Of a stretch of 13,532 nucleotides of DNA, positions 1 through 8,901 are shown in pieces. Under the pieces are notes generated by a model. That model did no database searches, was not told the origin of the DNA, and saw nothing but the letters and a program-made list of their open reading frames with translations. How positions within the stretch are numbered: position 1 is the first letter of the stretch; each line of letters begins with the position of its first letter. The position numbers and the translations under genes were made by a program. This stretch comes from Frankiales bacterium (GTDB lineage: Bacteria > Actinomycetota > Actinomycetes > Mycobacteriales > SCTD01). The DNA lies in contig JAOPVD010000136.1 of the NCBI GenBank assembly GCA_025966295.1, forward strand, positions 1-13,532, given 5' to 3'.

Positions 1-1170
1 CACCACCGGACCGGGCGGGGTGATGACCGGCCCGCTCGGCGGCGCAGGCACCGTGACCGGGGCCAGCGGACCGCTGGTGAAGTCGCCGTTGAAGCCGCAG
101 AAGATCTCGAGGTTGTTGTAGTAGGTGCCGGGCGCCGTGCCGGCCTTCACCGCCACGACGAACCGCTGGGTCCTGCTGGCACCGGGCGCGATGGTCAGGC
201 CGGTCGGGCGCAGGACGGCGTCGACGCCACCGTCGGCACGCCGGGGCGCGGGGGTGACGAGCGCGGTGCCGAACTCACCCGAGGACGACACTAGGTCGAA
301 CGCCGGCGAGACGTGGTCGACGAGCCTGAGCACGTCGCAGGCCGCCCCGGTCGTGTTCCGCACCGTCGCGGTGTAGGTCACCCGCTCGCCCGGCTTGGCG
401 GTCGAGGGGGTGGCGTTCTTGCTGAACGAGATGGTCGGGCCGTTGTTCGTCGAGCCGGGGCCGCCTGGGCAGACGACGCCGCTGACCGCGTGGCTGACGA
501 TGAGGTCACCACGCAGCAGCGGGCTGTCGGCGATGACGTGCAGGCCGTTGACGACGATGCCGCGACCCGTGGCCGACGGGTGCTGCTCGTTGATGATGAC
601 GGTCGCGACGCCCGGGATGTCGATCCGGGTGTTGGGCGCCGGGTTGGGCAGCACCGTCATGCCGTTGACCTTGAGGTTCTGGAAGATCGAACCGGCGGCA
701 TTGGGCGCCGCGGTGCAGGAGCTGTTGGCGTTGGCCTGGATGATGTCGGCGGTGATCATCGGGACGCCCGCGTTGTAGATCAACTTCGGGTTGGTCGTGA
801 TCGCGGAGGCCAGGGCGGCCTCCCTGCCCTTGGCGCAGGTGGCACCGGCGAGGGTGCTGACGACGTCAGCGGTCACAGCCGGGGCCGCCGGGATGTTGAG
901 CAGCTTGGCCGCGGACGGCGTGCCCACGGACCGCGGGCAGGACTGGCTGGCGTTGGCGAAGGTGTTGGGGTCCAGCGGGGACCCGGCCAGCGGCCCGGGG
1001 ACCGGGAGGGCGGTCAGCGCCACCAGGTCCACGATGACGCCCTTGGCATCAGCGAACGAGCCGCCTTGGGTGGTCGCCGCGGCGGCGGGGGACGTACCGG
1101 TCAGGACGAAGGGGATCGCGAGGGCCACGACGGCCCCGGCGATCCGGGTGGAGCTGCGGCGGTTCCTCAC
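1..1170 (-). CDS. Secreted choice-of-anchor P-like protein with DUF11-like repeat (3' end missing)
   Basis: The frame is open from a GTG at 1168-1170 to the window edge: 390 codons and no stop, so the C-terminus is outside. The start is chosen because AGGGGAG (1178-1184) lies 7 nt upstream and a good signal peptide begins directly: MRNRR, a hydrophobic core (about residues 10-25), then likely cleavage after Ala32 (AAA/TTQ). Residues about 36-235 contain GGSFADAKG and four cysteines (78, 112, 152, 234) and resemble actinobacterial 'choice-of-anchor P' proteins. Residues about 246-345 resemble a DUF11-type surface repeat (KPGERVTYTATVRNTTG), with further cysteines at 278 and 358. From about 368 the chain becomes proline-rich, as in a wall-spanning linker, so a sorting signal or membrane anchor may follow off-window. 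Six cysteines in an exported protein suggest disulfides. The family name is from recalled pattern; the exact role is unknown. It is separated from hppA by about 320 bp and a hairpin. Confidence 0.72.
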   Translation of the reverse strand, partial: MRNRRSSTRIAGAVVALAIPFVLTGTSPAAAATTQGGSFADAKGVIVDLVALTALPVPGPLAGSPLDPNTFANASQSCPRSVGTPSAAKLLNIPAAPAVTADVVSTLAGATCAKGREAALASAITTNPKLIYNAGVPMITADIIQANANSSCTAAPNAAGSIFQNLKVNGMTVLPNPAPNTRIDIPGVATVIINEQHPSATGRGIVVNGLHVIADSPLLRGDLIVSHAVSGVVCPGGPGSTNNGPTISFSKNATPSTAKPGERVTYTATVRNTTGAACDVLRLVDHVSPAFDLVSSSGEFGTALVTPAPRRADGGVDAVLRPTGLTIAPGASRTQRFVVAVKAGTAPGTYYNNLEIFCGFNGDFTSGPLAPVTVPAPPSGPVITPPGPVV

Positions 1171-1177
1171 GGTCGTT

Positions 1178-1184
1178 CTCCCCT
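1178..1184 (-). promoter_or_regulatory. Ribosome binding site of the secreted protein gene
   Basis: AGGGGAG on the minus strand, 7 nt before the GTG at 1170. It fixes the start at this GTG, which also gives the cleanest signal peptide, instead of the in-frame ATG 30 nt upstream at 1200. Confidence 0.6.
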
Positions 1185-1423
1185 GGCTCGCGGCGCACAT
1201 GGATGGAGGATGCGGACGATCGGCGGGGTGCTGGCCGGACGCGGTCCGCGCAGGACGCGTGCGCGGCTCGCCGCACGCTCCTTCGAGCCCCCATGGTGTC
1301 CCACGGCTGGGGTGTGCGGATGTCACGTTCACGACAAACCCGAAACTGCGAGAACCCTGGACGAACTAGGGCAAGAACCGGACATTGGGGCGGAAACCAC
1401 CCACGGGCGGCCCGGAGACGGCA
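1185..1423. other. Intergenic region upstream of the secreted protein gene
   Basis: No coding frame here has a ribosome site or recognisable protein. The promoter of the secreted protein gene should lie here on the minus strand, but I find no convincing -35/-10 pair. The stretch around 1325-1380 is less GC-rich than its surroundings and contains a weak interrupted inverted repeat (CCCT at 1360-1363, AGGG at 1371 onwards) and two AGAACC copies, which may be regulatory. Nothing else is evident. Confidence 0.4.
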
Positions 1424-1453
1424 CAGGGCCCGACCCGTGCGGGTCGGGCCCTG
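1424..1453 (-). terminator. Strong hairpin downstream of hppA
   Basis: A perfect 13-bp inverted repeat (CAGGGCCCGACCC at 1424-1436 and its complement at 1441-1453) encloses a 4-nt loop GTGC. It begins 35 nt after the hppA stop codon. There is no U-tract on either side, which is common for actinobacterial terminators. It separates hppA from the secreted-protein gene transcribed in the same direction. Confidence 0.75.
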
Positions 1454-1488
1454 GGACCGCTCCGTCGGCTAGCGGCCGCCGCTCTTGG

Positions 1489-3789
<2,301 letters not shown>

Positions 3790-3832
3790 GTGTCCTCCAG
3801 GTGGAGGGGCGGTCGGCCCCTTGGTTCTCGGT

Positions 3833-3921
3833 GCGGGCACTGCCCGCGGGCTCGCCCACGCTTGCGTGAGCGGCTCCGCTCCCCACCGCGGGCGACAGGG
3901 GCCGGGCCACGGGCGACAAGG
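3833..3921 (-). repeat. Inverted and direct repeats in the hppA leader
   Basis: Three short inverted repeats stand side by side: GCGGGCA/TGCCCGC (3833-3839 and 3841-3847), CACGC-TT-GCGTG (3857-3868) and GAGCGG-CT-CCGCTC (3868-3881). The last two share one base. Upstream of them in hppA's reading direction are two direct copies of CGGGCGACA (3889-3897 and 3910-3918), 21 bp apart, about two helical turns. If transcription starts near 3927, all of this is in the 5' leader of hppA. The role is unknown: the hairpins could affect translation or termination, and the repeats could bind a protein. Confidence 0.4.
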
Positions 3922-3933
3922 ACGAGCGCCGGA

Positions 3934-3939
3934 AGGCTA
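3934..3939 (-). promoter_or_regulatory. hppA: Candidate -10 element of hppA
   Basis: TAGCCT on the minus strand fits the actinobacterial TANNNT -10 pattern and lies in the only intergenic space upstream of hppA. The matching -35 region would fall inside the apgA terminator hairpin (3944-3969) and is a poor match to TTGAC. It implies a leader of about 135-140 nt. The assignment rests on pattern and position alone. Confidence 0.35.
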
Positions 3940-3943
3940 CACA

Positions 3944-3969
3944 GCCGGTGTGGTGCGGCTCACACCGGC
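3944..3969 (-). terminator. Terminator hairpin after apgA
   Basis: A 9-bp perfect inverted repeat (GCCGGTGTG at 3944-3952, CACACCGGC at 3961-3969) has an 8-nt loop and begins 9 nt after the apgA stop. The sequence that follows on the minus strand is TGTGTAGCCTT: T-containing but not a U-tract. It probably ends the bldG-apgA transcript, perhaps incompletely, and directly adjoins the putative hppA -10. Confidence 0.55.
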
Positions 3970-3978
3970 GCGCCCGGG

Positions 3979-4398
3979 TCAGACCGGTCTGGGTGGAAGC
4001 GGCCACCGCAGGGCGACCGTGGTGCCGTCCTCGCCGGACGTGATCTCGACGTCGTCCACCAGCCCGGACAGCACCGCCAGGGCGACCTGGGGGTCGACGT
4101 CGTCGTCGCCGAGCAGGTCGCCGATGTCGGCCGTCAGCGGCGTCGCCGGCGGTCCGTGGTCGGTCACCTCGACCGTCAGCCCGCCCGGGTCGTCGCGGAC
4201 GACGATCCGGACCGGGGTGTCCGGCGCGTGCTCGGAGTGCAGGGCCACCGCCCGGGTGCACGCCTCGCCCAGGGCCAGGCGCAGGTCGGCGACGTAGTCG
4301 TCGTCGAGCCCGGCCCTCCGGGCGGCCGCCACGCCGACGAGGCGGGCGGTGCGGACGTGGACGGGCAGCGGGCTGAGCAGGAGCTCGACGGTCGCCAC
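3979..4398 (-). CDS. apgA: ApgA/UsfX-type anti-sigma factor (RsbW-like ATPase fold)
   Basis: A 139-residue cytoplasmic protein of the GHKL/HATPase_c anti-sigma type, expected to bind a SigB/SigF-family sigma factor and be released from it by the neighbouring BldG. Its GTG start overlaps the bldG TAG by one base (TAGTG), so translation is probably coupled. The N-box helix LRLALGEACTRAVALH (39-54) has the conserved Glu45, but Arg49 replaces the Mg-coordinating Asn of RsbW. Mycobacterial UsfX, as I recall it, also has Arg here (DEVCTR). A reduced G1 box DHGPP (80-84) and the segment VALAVLSGLVDDVEI (105-119) also match UsfX-like proteins. In Streptomyces coelicolor the gene after bldG is the anti-sigma factor apgA; the symbol is given by this synteny. 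Whether it still phosphorylates BldG cannot be told from sequence. Confidence 0.82.
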   Translation of the reverse strand: MATVELLLSPLPVHVRTARLVGVAAARRAGLDDDYVADLRLALGEACTRAVALHSEHAPDTPVRIVVRDDPGGLTVEVTDHGPPATPLTADIGDLLGDDDVDPQVALAVLSGLVDDVEITSGEDGTTVALRWPLPPRPV

Positions 4399-4739
4399 TA
4401 GTCGGTGGCCGCGACAGCCTCTTCCACGCTGGCGTGGATCGGGAACACCTTGGTGAGACCGGTGATGCGGAAGATCTTGAGGATCCGCTCCTGGGTGCAG
4501 ACCAGGCGCAGCGAGCCCTCGTGGGCGCGCACCCGCTTGAGCCCGCCGACGAGCACCCCGAGGCCGGTGGAGTCGAGGAACTCGACGCCCTCCATGTCCA
4601 CCACCAGGTGGTACTGACCGGCGCTCACCAGGTCGATGAGCTTCTCCCTGAGCTTGGGCGCCGTGTAGACGTCGATCTCACCGCCGACGACCACGATGGT
4701 GCGGTCGCCCTCAGTGCGGTCGTCCAGGGACAGGTCCAC
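4398..4739 (-). CDS. bldG: Anti-sigma factor antagonist BldG (STAS domain)
   Basis: A 113-residue cytoplasmic STAS protein that, when unphosphorylated, binds anti-sigma factors and frees their sigma factors; in Streptomyces it is needed for development, antibiotic production and stress control. The start is GTG 4739, giving MDLSLDDRTEGDRT and the same length as Streptomyces BldG as I recall it; GGAGG (4746-4750) lies 6 nt upstream. An ATG 30 nt further upstream (4769) would add ten non-family residues. The phosphorylation loop VEFLDSTGLGVLVGGL places the acceptor at Ser57, matching the Ser57 reported for BldG. The C-terminal half (LKRVRAHEGSLRL, RILKIFRITGLTKVFPIH) is nearly invariant in actinomycetes. 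It is the first gene of the bldG-apgA operon, divergent from the helicase. Confidence 0.95.
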   Translation of the reverse strand: MDLSLDDRTEGDRTIVVVGGEIDVYTAPKLREKLIDLVSAGQYHLVVDMEGVEFLDSTGLGVLVGGLKRVRAHEGSLRLVCTQERILKIFRITGLTKVFPIHASVEEAVAATD

Positions 4740-4745
4740 TGCGTT

Positions 4746-4750
4746 CCTCC
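4746..4750 (-). promoter_or_regulatory. bldG: Ribosome binding site that sets the bldG start
   Basis: GGAGG with a 6-nt spacer (AACGCA) to GTG 4739. It supports the 113-residue form over the longer in-frame alternative at 4769. Confidence 0.75.
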
Positions 4751-4761
4751 ATAGCTCGTCT

Positions 4762-4799
4762 GTCGGCATGCGCCGACCAGGCCCCTCCCCGGAGCCTGG
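4762..4799 (-). repeat. Two adjacent inverted repeats in the bldG leader
   Basis: GTCGGC-ATGC-GCCGAC (4762-4777) and CCAGGC...GCCTGG (4777-4782 and 4794-4799) are contiguous, just upstream of the bldG ribosome site and downstream of the candidate promoter. They could fold in the leader RNA or act as protein-binding sites in the divergent bldG/helicase region. Their function is not known. Confidence 0.4.
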
Positions 4800-4806
4800 C
4801 GGACGC

Positions 4807-4832
4807 CTACCCCGCGTGACGATGATCTAACC
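4807..4832 (-). promoter_or_regulatory. bldG: Candidate SigB/SigF-type promoter of bldG
   Basis: The minus strand reads GGTTA (4832-4828), a 15-nt spacer, then GGGTAG (4812-4807). The consensus for SigB/SigF/SigH-family promoters in actinomycetes is about GGTTT-N15-17-GGGTA. Transcription would start near 4800, giving a leader of about 60 nt. Since BldG and ApgA control sigma factors of this family, it would make the operon autoregulatory. This is a single motif match in GC-rich DNA, so chance is possible. Confidence 0.42.
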
Positions 4833-4896
4833 CCCTCGCCAGCCTGTGTCGCGCACCACAGCCCCGCGCGCCGCCGGTGGGCGAAGATGGTGTGCC

Positions 4897-7215
4897 GTGA
4901 CCTCCTCGCCCACCTCGCTGCTGCAGCGGCTGCTCCTCGACCCCACGCGGGCGGAGCGGGTCACGCACGTCGAGCACGTTCCGGCCCGGCTCGGGCGCCG
5001 GGCCGACTGGCCGGTCTGGGTGCCGCAGCTGCTCGTGGACCGGCTGGCGCTGCAGGGCGTCCCGGCGCCGTGGGAGCACCAGGCGCAGGCCGCCGACCTG
5101 GCCCGCGGCGGCCAGTCGGTGGTGGTCGCCACGGGTACGGCGTCGGGCAAGTCGCTGGCCTACCTGCTGCCGGTGCTGTCCTCCCAGCTCGAGGACGACA
5201 AGGCCACCGCCCTCTACCTGTCCCCCACCAAGGCGCTGGCGACCGACCAGCTGCGGGCGGTGCGTGCCCTCAACCTGGTCCAGGTCCGGGCGGCCACCTA
5301 CGACGGCGACACCGCGCACGAGGAGCGCGACTGGGTGCGGCGCTTCGGCACCCTGGTGCTCACCAACCCCGACATGCTGCACCGCGGGATCCTGCCGCGG
5401 CACAGCGACTTTGGCCGGTTCCTGCGCGGCCTGAAGTACGTCGTCGTCGACGAGTGCCACACCTACCGGGGCGTCTTCGGCTCGCACGTCGCGCAGGTGC
5501 TGCGCCGGCTCCGGCGGGTCTGCGCCCGGTACGGCGCCGACCCGGTGTTCCTGCTCGCGTCCGCCACCGTCAGCGAGCCGGAGGTGTCCGCCTCCCGGCT
5601 GGTGGGTCTCCCGGTGACGGCTGTCTCGGCCGACGCCTCGCCGCGCGGCACCACCGAGTTCGCGCTCTGGGAGCCGCCGCTGCTGGAGTCGTACGGCGGT
5701 GAGAACGGCGCCCCGATCCGCCGGTCGGCGACCGCCGAGACCGGTGACCTGCTCGCCGACCTGGTGGTCGAGGGCGCCCGCACCATCGCGTTCGTGCGCT
5801 CCCGCCGCGGCGCCGAGGCGGTCGCGGTGAACGCCCGCCGGGCGGTGCAGGAGGCCGCGCCGGAGCTCGCCTCCCGGGTGGCGGCCTACCGCGCCGGCTA
5901 CCTGCCGGAGGAGCGCCGCGAGCTCGAGAAGCGGCTGCAGTCCGGCGAGCTGCTCGGGGTGGCCGCCACCAACGCCCTCGAGCTCGGGGTCGACGTGGCC
6001 GGTCTCGACGCGGTGGTGCTCAGCGGCTGGCCGGGCACGGTGGCGTCGGTGTGGCAGCAGGCCGGCCGGGCCGGCCGGGCCGGCCAGGGCGCGCTGGCGG
6101 TCTTCGTCGCCCGCGACGACCCGCTCGACACCTACCTCGTGCACCACCCGGCCGCGCTGTTCGGGCGGTCGGTCGAGGCCACCGTCCTGGACCCGTCCAA
6201 CCCGTACGTGCTCGGCCCGCACCTGTGCTGCGCGGCCGCCGAGCTGCCGCTGACCGAGGCCGACCTGCCGCTGTTCGGCGAGCCGGCCGAGGTCGAGCTG
6301 CTGCTCGGCGACCTGGTGCGCCGCGGGCTGTTGCGGCACCGGCCGAAGGGCTGGTTCTGGACCTCCCGGGAGCGCCCCGACGCCGACCTGCGGGGCGCCG
6401 GCGGGCCGCCGGTGCGGCTGGTGGAGACCGGCACCGGGCGGCTGCTCGGCACCGTCGACAACAGCTCGGCGCACGCCCAGGCCCACACCGGCGCGGACTA
6501 CCTCCACCAGGCCGAGTCCTACGACGTCGAGCTGCTCGATCTGGAGGAGGCGGTCGCCCTGGTCCGCCCCGACGAGCCGGACTACAGCACCTCCGCGCGC
6601 GACATCACCGACATCACCGTCGCGGAGACCCTGCGCACGACGACGTACGACGGGGTGGAGCTGTCGTTCGGCACGGTCGACGTCACGCACCAGGTGGTGT
6701 CGTACCTCAAGAAGCGGCTGCGCTCCGGGGAGGTGCTCGGCGAGGAGCCGCTCGACCTGCCGCCGCGGCAGCTACGGACCCGGGCGGTCTGGTACACGGT
6801 GTCCGCCGCGCTGCTGGAGCGGGCCGAGCTGGGCTGGGCCGACATTCCCGGCGCCGCGCACGCCGCCGAGCACGCCGCGATCGGCCTGCTGCCGCTGTTC
6901 GCCACCTGCGACCGCTGGGACATCGGCGGTGTGTCCACCGCGCTGCACGAGGACACCGGCCTCGCGACCGTCTTCGTGTACGACGGCCACCCTGGCGGCG
7001 CCGGCTTCTCCGAGCGCGGCTACACCCGCGCGGCCGACTGGCTCCGGTCGACCCGCGACGCGATCGCGGCCTGCGAGTGCGCCACCGGCTGCCCGTCGTG
7101 CGTGCAGTCGCCCAAGTGCGGCAACGGCAACGACCCGCTCGACAAGGCCGGGGCGGTGCGGCTGCTGGATGTGGTGCTCGGCAGCGGCCTGGGTAGCAGC
7201 GGCCTCGCGGGGTAG
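4897..7215 (+). CDS. DEAD/DEAH-box helicase with C-terminal DUF1998 zinc-binding domain (MrfA/YprA type)
   Basis: A 772-residue superfamily 2 helicase. Walker A ATGTASGKS is at residues 78-86, the Walker B box DECH at 185-188, motif III SAT at 222-224, and motif VI QQAGRAGRAG at about 387-396. The DUF1998 region ends in a cysteine cluster (C726, C728, C732, C735, C741; CECATGCPSC...C), which in this family binds zinc. Bacillus MrfA (YprA) is a relative that acts in repair of mitomycin-type DNA damage; a similar role is an inference here. The start GTG 4897 was chosen because the family N-terminus (LLQRLLLDPTRAERVTHVEH) begins just after it; no good Shine-Dalgarno is visible, and an in-frame GTG at 4846 would add 17 unrelated residues. 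The gene is divergent from bldG and 28 nt before the membrane-protein gene, probably co-transcribed with it. Confidence 0.93.
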   Translation: MTSSPTSLLQRLLLDPTRAERVTHVEHVPARLGRRADWPVWVPQLLVDRLALQGVPAPWEHQAQAADLARGGQSVVVATGTASGKSLAYLLPVLSSQLEDDKATALYLSPTKALATDQLRAVRALNLVQVRAATYDGDTAHEERDWVRRFGTLVLTNPDMLHRGILPRHSDFGRFLRGLKYVVVDECHTYRGVFGSHVAQVLRRLRRVCARYGADPVFLLASATVSEPEVSASRLVGLPVTAVSADASPRGTTEFALWEPPLLESYGGENGAPIRRSATAETGDLLADLVVEGARTIAFVRSRRGAEAVAVNARRAVQEAAPELASRVAAYRAGYLPEERRELEKRLQSGELLGVAATNALELGVDVAGLDAVVLSGWPGTVASVWQQAGRAGRAGQGALAVFVARDDPLDTYLVHHPAALFGRSVEATVLDPSNPYVLGPHLCCAAAELPLTEADLPLFGEPAEVELLLGDLVRRGLLRHRPKGWFWTSRERPDADLRGAGGPPVRLVETGTGRLLGTVDNSSAHAQAHTGADYLHQAESYDVELLDLEEAVALVRPDEPDYSTSARDITDITVAETLRTTTYDGVELSFGTVDVTHQVVSYLKKRLRSGEVLGEEPLDLPPRQLRTRAVWYTVSAALLERAELGWADIPGAAHAAEHAAIGLLPLFATCDRWDIGGVSTALHEDTGLATVFVYDGHPGGAGFSERGYTRAADWLRSTRDAIAACECATGCPSCVQSPKCGNGNDPLDKAGAVRLLDVVLGSGLGSSGLAG

Positions 7216-7233
7216 GACTCCCGTCCCGACACT

Positions 7234-7238
7234 GGAGG
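7234..7238 (+). promoter_or_regulatory. Ribosome binding site of the small membrane-protein gene
   Basis: GGAGG, 5 nt before ATG 7244. It fixes this start against a much longer open frame that runs back into the helicase gene. Confidence 0.75.
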
Positions 7239-7243
7239 TACGC

Positions 7244-7663
7244 ATGGTCGCCCTCGGCCTCATCCTGCTGGTGCTGTCCGGCGCCGTGACACTCGGCGTC
7301 GTGCTGTCGAACACCGACGCCACCTCGGCGTCGGCGTTCGGTGTGACGCTCTCCAACGTCAGCGTGGGCGGGCTGTTCCTGGCCGGTGTGGTCGCCGGCG
7401 CCGTCCTCATGCTGGGCCTGTCGCTGATGCTCGCCGGTGCCGCCCGCAAGCGCAGCCGCCGGGTGCAGACCAAGCGCACCGTCCAGGACGTGCGCACCGA
7501 GAAGGAGCAGCTGGCGGAGGAGAACGCCGCGCTCCGCACCCGGCTCGCCTCCGACCCGTACCCGACCGGCGACGCCTACTCCTCGGACCCGACGTACACC
7601 TCCGCCGACACCTCCGGAGCCGAGTCCACCCGTCACGAGCGGCGCGGCATCTTCCGCAAGTAG
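7244..7663 (+). CDS. Small two-helix membrane protein with coiled-coil tail
   Basis: A 139-residue protein not recognised as a named family, although the layout recalls LapA-like (DUF1049) proteins. Two hydrophobic segments (about residues 2-22 and 43-65) are joined by a short Ser/Thr/Asn-rich loop, so both ends are probably cytoplasmic. A basic stretch (ARKRSRRVQTKR, about 66-77) follows, then a predicted coiled coil (VRTEKEQLAEENAALRTRLA), then a Ser/Thr/Tyr/Asp-rich disordered tail ending RRGIFRK. The basic flank after helix 2 fits a cytoplasmic C-terminus. It follows the helicase by 28 nt with its own strong ribosome site, and converges with the dehydrogenase gene 29 bp away. Function unknown. 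Confidence 0.8.
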   Translation: MVALGLILLVLSGAVTLGVVLSNTDATSASAFGVTLSNVSVGGLFLAGVVAGAVLMLGLSLMLAGAARKRSRRVQTKRTVQDVRTEKEQLAEENAALRTRLASDPYPTGDAYSSDPTYTSADTSGAESTRHERRGIFRK

Positions 7664-7692
7664 CCGGACCGCCTCGGCGCAGCCGTGCCGGT

Positions 7693-8880
7693 TCAGCCCA
7701 CCCGAAGCGCCCGGGCGGGATCCTCGCGCAGCGCCTCGAGGGCACGCCCGAAGCGCACCCGGAGCGCGGGGGTCAGGTCGCCGAGCTCGTCGAGCACCCC
7801 CTCACCCGGGACGACCTGCCGGTTGTCGACCACCTCCCGGTCGAGCTCCAGCGACCGCGCCCACGCCGCCACGACCAGCGCTGCGACGTCCACGGGCCGG
7901 CCGGCGGCGACGTTGTCGCGCACCACCGGCAGGACGAAGCCGGCCACCCGGTCGGAGGCGAAGCAGGCCAGCCGCGCGACCGTGTCCGCGACGTGCGCGT
8001 TGCCGAAGCGGTCGAGCAGCGTCGTCGTGTACTCGTCGAGGTCGATCCCGGGCACGGGGTCGAGCGTGGGCAACGCCTCCGCCCACCAGGCGTTGAGCAG
8101 CCCGGTCAGGTCCCCCACCGCGTCGTGCACGAAGACGTGCCCGAGCAGCAGCGCCGGGAAGGCCAGGGCCTGGTGCGCGGCGTTGAGCAGCCGGAGCTTC
8201 ATCAGCTCGTAGGGCCGCACGTCGTCGACCAGCAGCGCTCCCGCGTCCTCCCACGCCGGCCGGCCCAGCGGGAAGCGGTCCTCGACCGCCCACTGCCGGA
8301 ACGGCTCCGCGACGACGACGCTCTGGTCGGCCGGCGCCGGCGTGATGCGATCGACCATCGAGCTCGGGAACGCGACGTGCTCGGCGACCCACGCGCCCAG
8401 CCCCGGCTCGAGCAGGTCCGCCACCGCGACGACGCAGCGCTGCGCCACGTGCCCGTTGTCCTGCACGTTGTCGCACGACAGCACCGTGTACGGCGGGAGC
8501 CCGGCCGCGCGCCGCTGCGCCAGCCCGCGCACCACCAGCCCGAGCGCGGAGTCCGGCTCGAGGCTCGCGGGCACGCCCCAGCCGCCCTCGGTCACGGTGA
8601 GGGAGACGATCCGGGTGTCGTCCTCGACGAGCCGCGCGAGCACGGCCCCGGGGTCGGCGAACAGGTACTCGTCGACGACCGTGATCCGCTGTGTCTCGCG
8701 CTGCCCGGAGGGATGGGCCAGAACGAGGTCGAAGCCCTTCTCCGGGTGCGCGTCGCGGACGACGACGTCGCCGGGCAGCAGGCCGACGCCGGTGACGGAC
8801 CAGCCGCCCGCCTCTTGCGTGTAGGAGCACAGGTGCGCCCGGGAGAAGGCCCCCAGGCCGAGGTGGACGATGCGCGGCAC
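7693..8880 (-). CDS. Mannitol dehydrogenase-family NAD(P)-dependent oxidoreductase
   Basis: A 395-residue member of the polyol-specific long-chain dehydrogenase family, which oxidises sugar alcohols (mannitol, arabinitol) or reduces keto-sugar acids such as fructuronate. The N-terminal nucleotide-binding loop is IVHLGLGAFSRAH (4-16). Family motifs SCDNVQDNG (135-143) and FPSSMVDRITP (171-181) follow, and the catalytic signature K-x4-N-x2-H is intact as K228-LRLL-N233-AA-H236. It is shorter than the roughly 490-residue Escherichia and Pseudomonas members but has all the core motifs. The substrate is not predictable. The start GTG 8880 has no Shine-Dalgarno but a well-placed -10 hexamer, so the mRNA may be leaderless. 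A hairpin separates it from the operon upstream; no sugar transporter or kinase is nearby. Confidence 0.88.
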   Translation of the reverse strand: MPRIVHLGLGAFSRAHLCSYTQEAGGWSVTGVGLLPGDVVVRDAHPEKGFDLVLAHPSGQRETQRITVVDEYLFADPGAVLARLVEDDTRIVSLTVTEGGWGVPASLEPDSALGLVVRGLAQRRAAGLPPYTVLSCDNVQDNGHVAQRCVVAVADLLEPGLGAWVAEHVAFPSSMVDRITPAPADQSVVVAEPFRQWAVEDRFPLGRPAWEDAGALLVDDVRPYELMKLRLLNAAHQALAFPALLLGHVFVHDAVGDLTGLLNAWWAEALPTLDPVPGIDLDEYTTTLLDRFGNAHVADTVARLACFASDRVAGFVLPVVRDNVAAGRPVDVAALVVAAWARSLELDREVVDNRQVVPGEGVLDELGDLTPALRVRFGRALEALREDPARALRVG

Positions 8881-8886
8881 GACGCC

Positions 8887-8892
8887 AGGCTA
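8887..8892 (-). promoter_or_regulatory. Candidate leaderless -10 element of the dehydrogenase gene
   Basis: TAGCCT occupies -12 to -7 relative to the first base of GTG 8880, the spacing expected when transcription starts at the start codon. No Shine-Dalgarno and no clear -35 are present. It fits a leaderless actinobacterial promoter. Confidence 0.45.
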
Positions 8893-8901
8893 GGTGCGGG
8901 T

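Noticed and set aside
4807..6690. Long minus-strand open frame (about 627 codons) opposite the helicase
   Set aside because: Same artefact: low-complexity translation, opposite a helicase with intact motifs, and overlapping the bldG promoter region.
7664..7692. Possible bidirectional terminator between the convergent membrane-protein and dehydrogenase genes
   Set aside because: The only inverted repeat is CGGC-GCA-GCCG, four base pairs, too weak to call in this composition.
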